A stretch of 42,900 nucleotides of DNA from Candidatus Polarisedimenticolaceae bacterium (GTDB lineage Bacteria > Acidobacteriota > Polarisedimenticolia > Polarisedimenticolales > DASRJG01), in contig DASVAW010000165.1 in the NCBI GenBank assembly GCA_036376135.1, positions 1 through 42,900 on the forward strand. Reading direction: 5' to 3'. The translations under genes were made by a program, and so were the position numbers. The notes under the pieces are model-generated. The model saw only the letters and a list, made by a program, of their open reading frames with translations, was not told the origin of the DNA and did not search any database. Shown here one piece after another: positions 37,301-42,900 of this stretch (the first letter of the stretch is position 1; every line of letters starts with the position of its first letter).

Positions 37301-39451
37301 GTGGATCGGAATCCCGTTGACGAGCGCGGACGTGCCGCCGACGTCCGCGAGCGGAGCGCCGTTCAGGGTCGTGGTCCCCGCGACGTACGCCGTGTTCACC
37401 GGGATCGCGTCGCGAAGGACGACGCCTACGGCATCGGCGTTGCCGATGTTCTTGACCGTGATCGTGTAGCGGAGCGTCTCGCCGGCGAGCAGGACGTTCG
37501 GATCGCCGGTCAGGTCCGTGGAGATCTTGTGGATCCGGAAGGCGGGCGACGCCTGGATCGTCACCCGCGTCGGATCCTCGTCCCCCGCGACCAGCGGGTC
37601 GGCCGTGCCGTTGACGTTCGGGTCGTCGCTGAGGGCGACGACCGTGCCGCTCGGAAGGCGCGACGTCGACTGGTTCGTGACGACCGTGCCGTTCGCGAGG
37701 TTCCCCGCCAGCGTGATGTCGAACTGGACCAGCAACTCGCTGCCGGCCGGCAGGCTCAGATTGCGGATGTCGAGGACGCCGGTCCCGTTGGTGCCCCCCG
37801 TCGCGCTCGTGTTGCTCGTGTCGGCCCCGGGCGGGACCGTGACGAGCGTGAGCGAGCCCGGCACGTACGCCGGCTGCGGGTTGAGCGCCCCCAGGTCGTC
37901 GAAGATCCGGAAATTGGGGATCGCCTGGTCGGTGGTGCGGAACCGCAGGGTGTAGCGCAGCGTGTCGCCGGGGGCCGCCGTCGTCGCGGGATTCACCCCT
38001 GTGGTCACGTTCGCGGCGGTCTTCTCGAAGAAGAAACCCGTCAGCGCCACCGTCACGGTGTGCGCGTCCTCGTGGTCGGCGACCCCCACCGTGCCGTTGG
38101 TGAGCGTCCTGTTGGTGGCCACGCGGTCGGGATTGCCGCCGTCGCCGTTGAACCACTGGATGGCGCCCGCGACGTTCGTGAGCGCGACGCCGTCCTGCGT
38201 GTCGTCGTCGAGCTGGGTCCGGTAGCGGACGATCAGCCGCTCGTTCGGGCCGATCGCCGCCGCCGGCGTCCGCATCGTGAGGTCGAGCCGGCAATCGGGC
38301 GCGGCGGAGTAGCTCACCGTGTAGTCGCTGCCCGCGAGGAGCGGACCCTTCCCCGGGACCGGGGTGACGCCGTCGGCCGCGAAGACCCGCGCGCTCAGGA
38401 TCTCGGGGGTGAGGTCGCACATGCCGCCGGTGGCGCCGTCCGGGAGCAGGTCGCGCAGCGCGACGTCCCAGGCGTCGGTCAGACCGGTGTTCCGGACGTC
38501 GAGGGCGAACGTCCCCCACTGCCCGAGGTTCATCGTCGCCGGGCCCGACTTGTCGGCGACGAGCACCGGCGCGGCGATCGTCAGCGGCGGCGAGACTCCG
38601 TTCTCGCCGGGCAGGGGCTCGTAGAAGACGTCGTCGATGAGCCGTCCGAAGTCCCACCGGGCCGTGTTGACGAACGAAGTCCCGGGCGTGTTGAGGACCG
38701 GGTCGTCGTTGAGGACGACCGTGAGATCGATGACGAACTGCCGCCCGGCGGCGACGACGGGGATGTCGTCCCAGGTGAGAAATCCCCCGACGTCCGTGAA
38801 GGTGTGCGGAACGGGAGTCCCGTCATCCTCCCAGTAGATGCTGTAGCCGACCAGGCTGAGATTGACGCCCGTGGTGTTGAGGTCGTCCCAGACCGTGATG
38901 CTGTGCAGATCGTTGAGACTTCCCTGGTCGTCGATCACGGTGCCGGTCGCCGGGTCGAACAGGACCGGGATGACGAGCTTCCACGTGAACGGCACGCCGA
39001 TGGCGGCGGTCGTCCGCGTGGTCGGGACGTTCTGCTTGTCGATCTTCTCGACCGGGATCAGAAGGCTCAGGCAGTGAGCCTGGACCGAGGAGGACGCGCT
39101 GTTGACGAACCAGATCTTGTTGCCCTGCGAGGGGAGGTTGCAGGACATGTTGCCGGTGTGCACGACGTTGTCGAAGATGAGCAACCAGCTCGTGGGGTTG
39201 TTCCCCTCCCAGCTGATGTTGCTGGTGAGCGGATTCGACGCGGGGTAGTTCCGGATCGTGCAATTGCCGTCGATGTTGATCTGGGGGGGAGGGACGGGGT
39301 AATTGACGAAGCCGTCGACGATGCCGCCGGCATCGGCGACGCAGTCGATCGCCAGCGCCTCCGAGGACGCGCCGATCGACAGGGCGACGAGCAGCAGCAG
39401 GAGGATCGTTCTCCCGCCGCCCGCCTTCGCACCGATGGAATCGCTGAACAT
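34355..39451 (-). CDS. Giant DUF11 / SdrD-B surface protein with OmpA-like tail
   Basis: 1698 residues. The signal peptide is the RTILLLLLVALSIGASSEALA region. At least five DUF11-type beta-sandwich repeats are recognised by cores such as GETLRYTITVKNIGNADAVG, GDVLHYTITVQNSGTIPA and GATLEYLVTVTNIAAVPAQ. SdrD-B-like domains occur near 1085-1160 (WHDADFDDAQDTGERALAG) and 1495-1580 (FNDVDRDGLQDDGEDGLPG). The last ~105 residues resemble a degenerate OmpA-like domain (LSDAVFEPDTTEIRV, then VDARVAAVRQQL). It is probably an extended surface filament or adhesin. The ATG at 39451 follows GAGGG by about 7 bases; a TTG at 39481 is a weaker alternative. It is controlled by the riboswitch just upstream and followed immediately by the barrel gene. 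Confidence 0.9.
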   Translation of the reverse strand: MFSDSIGAKAGGGRTILLLLLVALSIGASSEALAIDCVADAGGIVDGFVNYPVPPPQINIDGNCTIRNYPASNPLTSNISWEGNNPTSWLLIFDNVVHTGNMSCNLPSQGNKIWFVNSASSSVQAHCLSLLIPVEKIDKQNVPTTRTTAAIGVPFTWKLVIPVLFDPATGTVIDDQGSLNDLHSITVWDDLNTTGVNLSLVGYSIYWEDDGTPVPHTFTDVGGFLTWDDIPVVAAGRQFVIDLTVVLNDDPVLNTPGTSFVNTARWDFGRLIDDVFYEPLPGENGVSPPLTIAAPVLVADKSGPATMNLGQWGTFALDVRNTGLTDAWDVALRDLLPDGATGGMCDLTPEILSARVFAADGVTPVPGKGPLLAGSDYTVSYSAAPDCRLDLTMRTPAAAIGPNERLIVRYRTQLDDDTQDGVALTNVAGAIQWFNGDGGNPDRVATNRTLTNGTVGVADHEDAHTVTVALTGFFFEKTAANVTTGVNPATTAAPGDTLRYTLRFRTTDQAIPNFRIFDDLGALNPQPAYVPGSLTLVTVPPGADTSNTSATGGTNGTGVLDIRNLSLPAGSELLVQFDITLAGNLANGTVVTNQSTSRLPSGTVVALSDDPNVNGTADPLVAGDEDPTRVTIQASPAFRIHKISTDLTGDPNVLLAGETLRYTITVKNIGNADAVGVVLRDAIPVNTAYVAGTTTLNGAPLADVGGTSALVNGIPIHSPADPTPGSMPADASAGTANVATVTFDVVVDPNVLDGTVISNQGFVTAAAGGVIDQPSDDPDTPLPNDPTRDVVGNYPLLYAAKVVALAVDLGSPGVVDPGDVLHYTITVQNSGTIPATGVVLTDAVPANTTYVADSTTRNAQPFGRPDGGVAPLASGIDLGTIAPGATAVVAFDLRVDLGTPDGTLIVNQAVVDTVELPDLLTDSDGNPANGAQPTVVVVGAAQQLTITKQVVVVGGGPAVPGATLEYLVTVTNIAAVPAQNVVLTDDLPAGQLAYVPGSATMNGSASGVGVAGASITADYGAVYGPLDPGATVTLRFRAVLDAGLANGTVVTNTGVVAWNTPTLTASASVSITVGGIPGVAILNGSVWHDADFDDAQDTGERALAGWSVDLYRGGQLLHTSLTDAGGAYRIINVEPNDAATPYVLRFRAPGAGPNTAMLGRAASPFTNLPQRIDGVVVASGANLQGLDLPIDPNGVVYNSVARVPIAGATLTLLNAAGASPLPENCFDDAAQQGQVTLADGYYKFDLNFGDPACPSGGDYVIGVTAPPGTTYLAGYSQIIPPTSDATTAAFSVPACPGTVDDALPGTALFCEVQPTEFAPAASVPARSAGTVYRVHLMLDGSQAPGTSQIFNNHIPLDPQLNGSVGISKTTPLRNVTRGQQVPYVITVNNAAGLLLTDVSLLDRFPAGFTYVEGSAVLDGVPTEPSVAGRELRWDGLVLAGTEVRTVKLLLAVGAGVGEGEFVNRAQVVQGATGNAMSGEATAAVRVVPDPTFDCTDVTGKVFNDVDRDGLQDDGEDGLPGVRVVTARGLQATTDPYGRYHITCAITPHESRGSNFVLKLDDRTLPSGFRMSTDQVQVRRATRGKALKINFGASIHRVVAIDLSDAVFEPDTTEIRVQWRPRLDLLLGELRKAPAVLRLSYVADTEESALVDARVAAVRQQLTEAWAEAGGYRLTIEAEVFWRRGAPPGKPDVPVQEGR

Positions 39452-39502
39452 GTACGCCCTCGCTCCACTCACCCAGCGCAATCGCCGACGCGGGGACCGA
39501 GG

Positions 39503-39521
39503 CAGTCCTTTTCCCGGACTG
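39503..39521 (-). promoter_or_regulatory. Hairpin in the riboswitch expression platform
   Basis: Read on the minus strand, CAGTCC and GGACTG pair perfectly around GGGAAAA, two bases after the aptamer. GCGGGGACC (39490-39498, plus strand) shows that the minus-strand leader also has GGTCCCCGC, which can pair with GCGGGACC of the aptamer's last stem (39531-39538) with one bulge. That gives two mutually exclusive structures. There is no U tract, so control could act on translation or by Rho access. Confidence 0.45.
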
Positions 39522-39523
39522 GA

Positions 39524-39612
39524 TTTCGGCGGTCCCGCCGTCGTGGGGCCCCGGGGGCCCTTTAGACCGGTGACTTTGCGTCGCCACCTTTCGATGGCTT
39601 TGCCTTTGTCAA
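39524..39612 (-). ncRNA. Cyclic di-GMP-I (GEMM-I) riboswitch aptamer
   Basis: Minus-strand order of the conserved parts: AAAGGCAAAA, stem GCCATC with GAAA tetraloop and GGTGGC, GACGCAAAG, TCACCGGTCTAAAGG, hairpin GGGCCC/GGGCCC, ACGA, then a CGGCGG-GA-CCGCCG stem. These match the GEMM-I consensus (GCAAA, GAAA tetraloop, GACGCAAAGCC, CGGYCUAA) and the shorter second-domain form known from Geobacter. The base equivalent to Vc2 G20 appears to be G (at 39603), favouring c-di-GMP over cGAMP. The 5' end lies 57 bases after the TonB-like gene; no promoter is clear, so read-through from that operon is possible. It precedes the DUF11 gene by about 73 bases. Confidence 0.95.
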
Positions 39613-39669
39613 AATCGCGTCGTGGTCAACGGATCACATGCGCGGCATCCCCCATCCTCGCTTCCGGCC

Positions 39670-41187
39670 TCACGCGGCCGGCAGGAAGTCGATCGGGTAG
39701 ACGATCGTCAGGGCCTGCACGTCCTTGGCGCCGAAGTTGATCGTTCGGACGCGATTCACGACCTGATCGGAGAGATCCGGCGCGTTCATGTCCGTCGACT
39801 GCAGCACGCACATCGAGACGCTTCCGTCCGGCTCGATCGTCAGGCGCAACACCATCTGGCCGCGCAGCGTGGGGTCCTTGCGCAGCTCGCGGTTGTAGAG
39901 CCGGTAGAACGACGCCTTGTAGCGGTCGAAGACGATCTGGATCTCCTCGTCGGTGCGGGAGAGCCCGGGCCCGCCGTGCGCCAGCGGCCGCTCGCCGCCG
40001 CCGATCGACGCGATCGGGCTCGTCGCGCGGCCCACGGGGAGACCCTGGGCCGCGTCTCCGCCGCCTCCGCCTCCGCCGCCCCCGCCTCGACCGTTGCCGT
40101 GCAGCGCACCCGGGCCGCCGCCTCCGCCGTTCCCCACGGACCGGCTCAACGAGGCGAGGTTGATGCCGCCGCTCGAGCCCGGCGTCTGGGTCGTCAACAT
40201 GGAGCGCGACGACCCTTGCGGCGCGTCCTGGGCATCGCTGAGCCGCGCCTGGACTCCGAGGCGCGGCGCGACCTTGTCCTGGGTCAGGCTCACGAACTTG
40301 TCCTTGAACGCGAGAATTCCGGGTTTCCCCGCCTTCACCTGAGGCTCCGCCTCGGCGTAGGCCGGCCCCTCCGGAAGGTGCGGATCTCCCTCGCCGACGG
40401 GCCCCGGCGCCTTGTCCGGCTGCGGATCCGCCGCGGCATAGGCGGGCGCGGCGGGCGCTCTGGAATCCCGCGGCTCGATCGGTTTCGGCGCGTCGCCCGG
40501 TTTCTGCTGCTCCGGCGGCTTCTGCGCGACCGCCGGCGGCGGCGGCAGCACCTTCGCCTTCTCCTGACGGACGAGTTGCGCGAGGCGTCTGGGCACGTCG
40601 TCCGGCCGGAAGCGCTTGGGGAGCGGCAGGTCGATCATCGGGAGCAGGGCGCCGAGGACCGCGCTCGCGACGAGCGATGCGGCCAGTGCCTTGCGGAAAC
40701 GCCGGTCGTCCTCGCCGCCGCGCGCCCACGCCATCACCATCGTGCGGGCCGGCTCCGCACCGGCCTCGCGCTCGACGACCCATTCGAGCTTTCGACGCTC
40801 CTCGTCCTCCCGGGCCTGGTAGAGGTCGTCGCCGAGGATCTCGAGGTTTTCCTCTTCGCGACCGATGCCGTCGAGGATCGCCCGGCGTCGCTCCTCGAGC
40901 TCGGCGAGCTGGGCCTGGAACGCGGCGACGCGGCTGCGCGCCCCGCGCAGCTGCTCCGCGACGCGTGCGGGCTCGAGGCGCTCGCCCCAGAAGAGCGAGG
41001 CGACGCCAAGCTCCCCGAGTTTCTCGAGGGAGCCGCAGGCCTGATCCAGCAGCTCGTGCTGGATCCGCCGAGGCGCCAGGCTCTCGACCTCGTCGTCGAC
41101 GACGCGCAGATCCGCGTTCAGACCCTGCAGTCTGCCGCGCACCTGCTCGACCCGAGTGCGCAGTTCCTGTTCTTCCTGAGACTTCAT
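39670..41187 (-). CDS. AgmX/PglI-type TonB-like protein with cytoplasmic coiled coil
   Basis: 505 residues. Residues 1-130 are charged heptad-like helices (EEQELRTRVEQVRGRLQGL; FQAQLAELEERRRAIL), predicted to be cytoplasmic. A single TM helix lies near 166-186 (ALAASLVASAVLGALLPMIDL). A Pro-rich then Gly-rich periplasmic linker follows, including a run of ten glycines near residue 370. The C-terminal domain (about 410-505) has IQIVFDRYKASFYRLYNREL and MVLRLTIEPDGSVS, then MNAPDLSDQVVNRVRTINF, as in AgmX/PglI C-terminal energy-transducing domains. It is downstream of exbB and two exbD genes on the same strand and should couple their motor to an outer-membrane partner. The ATG at 41187 has AGGTG about 8 bases upstream; a GTG at 41196 is the alternative. 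Confidence 0.85.
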   Translation of the reverse strand: MKSQEEQELRTRVEQVRGRLQGLNADLRVVDDEVESLAPRRIQHELLDQACGSLEKLGELGVASLFWGERLEPARVAEQLRGARSRVAAFQAQLAELEERRRAILDGIGREEENLEILGDDLYQAREDEERRKLEWVVEREAGAEPARTMVMAWARGGEDDRRFRKALAASLVASAVLGALLPMIDLPLPKRFRPDDVPRRLAQLVRQEKAKVLPPPPAVAQKPPEQQKPGDAPKPIEPRDSRAPAAPAYAAADPQPDKAPGPVGEGDPHLPEGPAYAEAEPQVKAGKPGILAFKDKFVSLTQDKVAPRLGVQARLSDAQDAPQGSSRSMLTTQTPGSSGGINLASLSRSVGNGGGGGPGALHGNGRGGGGGGGGGGDAAQGLPVGRATSPIASIGGGERPLAHGGPGLSRTDEEIQIVFDRYKASFYRLYNRELRKDPTLRGQMVLRLTIEPDGSVSMCVLQSTDMNAPDLSDQVVNRVRTINFGAKDVQALTIVYPIDFLPAA

Positions 41188-41211
41188 GCCGTGCACCTGG
41201 TCATCTCTGTC

Positions 41212-41709
41212 TTAGGTGGTTTGCGCGGGCTTCTCGACCACGGCCAGCGACACTCGCGTGTAGCCCTGCGCCGTACACGTGGCCAAGACCTTCTTCAGGA
41301 CGCTGAAGGGAACCGACTTGTCCGCGAGAACCGTGACCTCCTGGCTCGCGGCGACGGCCTGCGTGCTCAAGCCGATGACGCTTGCGCTCAGCTCGGCGAG
41401 CCGCGCACCGATCGGCTCGATCTCCGCGTTCCCGGAGGCCTGGATGTCCGCAACGCGCGCGACCGGCACGCCCTGCACGAGGACCTCGTCCCTGCTGACG
41501 AAGATGACGACCGTCTCGCGGGGCTTCGCCTCGACCTCGGACTCCGGCAGGGTGATCTGCTTGGGTTGCTGCAGCACTTCGCTCGTGGCCGAGTTGACGA
41601 TGAGGAAGAACACCAGCGTGACGAAGACGTCCATCAGGGACGTCAGGCTCAGCTGCGGGACGCCACCCCGGTTGCGCGTCATGCGCGCGATGCGGCGCGA
41701 GGTCTTCAT
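41212..41709 (-). CDS. ExbD/TolR-family motor protein with canonical Asp
   Basis: 165 residues with one TM helix near 20-43 containing LTSLMDVFVTLVFFLIV. D27 is the proton-carrying Asp equivalent to ExbD D25. A periplasmic domain follows with LADKSVPFSVLKKVLATC, the usual ExbD/TolR C-terminal motif. Its ATG overlaps the previous gene's stop (ATGA) and GGAG lies 7-10 bases upstream. It forms the proton path with ExbB. It precedes the AgmX-like gene by 24 bases. Confidence 0.92.
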   Translation of the reverse strand: MKTSRRIARMTRNRGGVPQLSLTSLMDVFVTLVFFLIVNSATSEVLQQPKQITLPESEVEAKPRETVVIFVSRDEVLVQGVPVARVADIQASGNAEIEPIGARLAELSASVIGLSTQAVAASQEVTVLADKSVPFSVLKKVLATCTAQGYTRVSLAVVEKPAQTT

Positions 41710-42188
41710 GGCGCATCTCCTATGGAAATCGCCGTGAACAGGTCGGCCCGGCCGGCCCGGCCGCCGTCGCGCGTCCGGACGCTTCGCACGGTGTCCATGA
41801 CCTGGACGAGATGGTCGTATTCGATGTCGGGCTCGAGAAGCACCGAGGCGTCGTCCTTCTGCGGGTACTCGCCCTTGATCGCCACGAGGTACTCCGAGAG
41901 TTTCGGCAGGTCGTACGAGCCGCCCACCTTCGGAATCGCGGCGATCACCTGCGAGCCGTCCATGATCTCGAGCCCGGCCTCGCGGACGACGACCTCGACC
42001 CGGAAGGTCGGGCTCGTCGGCGCCTCGCCCTTCGCGCTCGGCAGATCGAGCTCGGCGATCGTGATCCGCGAGAAGACCGCCGTGCTGAGCAGGAACGGCA
42101 CGAGGCACATCATCAGATTCATGAAGGTCGTCATGTCGAGGTCTGCCGCCGCCTTCTGGCGCAGGCGGTAATGATGTGCTCTCGCCAT
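41706..42188 (-). CDS. ExbD/TolR-family protein with Asn in place of the membrane Asp
   Basis: 160 residues. The N-terminal segment RLRQKAAADLDMTTFMNLMMCLVPFLL carries Asn24 where ExbD/TolR/MotB proteins have the essential Asp. The TM helix spans about 20-42. The periplasmic part is ExbD-like (VVVREAGLEIMDG; DASVLLEPDIEYDHLVQVMDTVR). It sits between exbB (stop 42194, 5 bases upstream) and the canonical exbD, overlapping the latter's start. A heteromeric stator with one Asp-bearing and one Asp-less subunit is a reasonable inference. Confidence 0.88.
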   Translation of the reverse strand: MARAHHYRLRQKAAADLDMTTFMNLMMCLVPFLLSTAVFSRITIAELDLPSAKGEAPTSPTFRVEVVVREAGLEIMDGSQVIAAIPKVGGSYDLPKLSEYLVAIKGEYPQKDDASVLLEPDIEYDHLVQVMDTVRSVRTRDGGRAGRADLFTAISIGDAP

Positions 42189-42193
42189 ACCCG

Positions 42194-42844
42194 TTACGCC
42201 GTGACCTGGCGCTTCGCCAGCGAGGTGATCACGTTGAGGGCCTTCACGGAGGCCATCTCGAGGCTGTTCACGATCTGGCCCGTCTTGGCCGTGAGCACCG
42301 AGTGCGTCACGAGCAGCGGGATCGCGACGATCAGCCCGAACGCCGTCGTGTTCATCGCGACCGAGATGCTGGCCGACAGCAGGTCGGCCTTCTCCGCGGG
42401 ATTGGCGTTGCCCACCGCGGTGAAGCCCTGGATGAGGCCGATGATGGTACCCAGCAGGCCGAGGAGCGTGGCGATGTTCGCGCCGACCGCGACGTAGGCC
42501 GTGCGCTTCTCGAGCTGCGGGATGATCTCCATCATCCCTTCTTCCATCGCGATCTCGATGTCCTCGCGCCGCCGCACCGCGCCCTGGCGCGCGAGCCCCA
42601 GGCCCAGCAGCCGCGACACGGTGGAGTCGTCCTTGCTGGTCAGCTCGCGCGCCTTGTCGAAGTCTCCGCTCGCGAGCGCGGGCTGGAGCTTGCTCCACAT
42701 GCCCTCGTTCTTGCGGATGATGCGCGTGAGCGTGACGTAACGCTCGATCGCGATCGCGGCGCCGACCGCGGCGACGACCAGGATCGGATACATGAAGGCG
42801 CCGCCCGCCTCGAAGAATCTCACCACCACGTGCACGAGCTCCAT
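42194..42844 (-). CDS. exbB: MotA/TolQ/ExbB-family proton channel protein
   Basis: 216 residues with three TM segments: about 16-34 (AFMYPILVVAAVGAAIAIERY), 115-140 (GANIATLLGLLGTIIGLIQGF) and 155-182 (SVAMNTTAFGLIVAIPLLVTHSVL). The cytoplasmic loop after TM1 is as usual in the family. With the ExbD proteins it builds the inner-membrane channel that uses proton flow to drive the TonB-like subunit. AGGAGG at about 42853-42858 precedes the ATG by 8 bases. It is the first gene of the operon unless upstream genes outside the window belong to it. Confidence 0.92.
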   Translation of the reverse strand: MELVHVVVRFFEAGGAFMYPILVVAAVGAAIAIERYVTLTRIIRKNEGMWSKLQPALASGDFDKARELTSKDDSTVSRLLGLGLARQGAVRRREDIEIAMEEGMMEIIPQLEKRTAYVAVGANIATLLGLLGTIIGLIQGFTAVGNANPAEKADLLSASISVAMNTTAFGLIVAIPLLVTHSVLTAKTGQIVNSLEMASVKALNVITSLAKRQVTA

Positions 42845-42900
42845 TGCGGAGTCCTCCTGAGAAGTTCCGTGACCGCGCAGCTCGCTAGGGCGCGCTGCGT

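Noticed and set aside
34350-38657. Extension of the OmpA-gene frame upstream of its ATG through the DUF11 gene
   Set aside because: The frame simply stays open. The ATG at 34349 opens a signal peptide, and the region upstream codes for the DUF11 protein in another frame.
28641-39565. Plus-strand frames of more than 1,600 residues opposite the OmpA and DUF11 genes
   Set aside because: They are also GC-bias shadows, lacking domains or a signal sequence; the minus-strand proteins are clearly real.
39614-39669. A sigma-54-type promoter (GG-N10-GC spacing) just before the riboswitch
   Set aside because: The GG and GC positions fit, but the flanking bases match the consensus poorly and chance occurrence is high in GC-rich DNA.

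Overview
The window is uniformly GC-rich, protein-dense bacterial DNA with short gaps; no gene-free stretch exceeds about 300 bases. Families point to a free-living, aerotolerant Gram-negative bacterium with an elaborate cell surface, most likely Acidobacteriota (Thermoanaerobaculia- or Vicinamibacteria-like), with Myxococcota as the alternative. This placement is inference from gene content: MopE-type metal-binding motifs, FG-GAP and FN3 secreted giants, an ECF sigma/anti-sigma/CHAT unit, and AgmX/PglI-type TonB proteins. No tRNA, rRNA, CRISPR array, transposase or phage gene was seen.

Layout. 1-5,960: the tail of an upstream gene, an atypical receiver-domain protein, a TonB-C protein with a 42-bp tandem repeat, a secreted M48 metalloprotease, two small envelope proteins, a secreted Ala-rich protein and a TerB-like protein. 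6,100-8,100: a YbaL/KefB-type cation:proton antiporter with TrkA domains. 8,150-11,920: a tightly overlapping operon of ECF sigma factor, zinc-finger anti-sigma factor and TPR-CHAT (caspase-like) protein. 12,000-19,770: two convergent genes for giant secreted proteins (14 FG-GAP repeats plus a MopE motif; FN3 plus Cys-rich repeats) whose stop codons lie in one shared inverted repeat. 19,860-22,800: a LolA-like protein, a TPR-type protein and pyruvate kinase. 22,870-25,330: a Kazal-like mini-protein, gene debris, a small membrane protein, a VOC protein, and a cupin divergent from a TetR regulator. 25,380-28,110: katG with a Fur/PerR-type repressor and a PerR-like operator. 28,220-29,280: a YeiH-family transporter.

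29,280-42,844 is the most striking part. Six genes run in the same direction (minus strand): ExbB/TolQ, two ExbD/TolR proteins (one lacking the usual membrane aspartate), an AgmX/PglI-type TonB protein with a cytoplasmic coiled coil, then a leader carrying a clear c-di-GMP-I (GEMM-I) riboswitch, then a 1,698-residue DUF11/SdrD-B surface protein and a 1,689-residue protein with three OmpA-like domains and an outer-membrane barrel. I propose that this is a proton-motive-force-linked outer-surface system whose distal two genes are gated by c-di-GMP. The riboswitch is seen directly in the sequence; the functional link to the exb genes is inference from position.

Transcription punctuation is conspicuous. 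Convergent gene pairs are repeatedly separated by long GC-rich hairpins, usually without a U tract, that could serve both strands.
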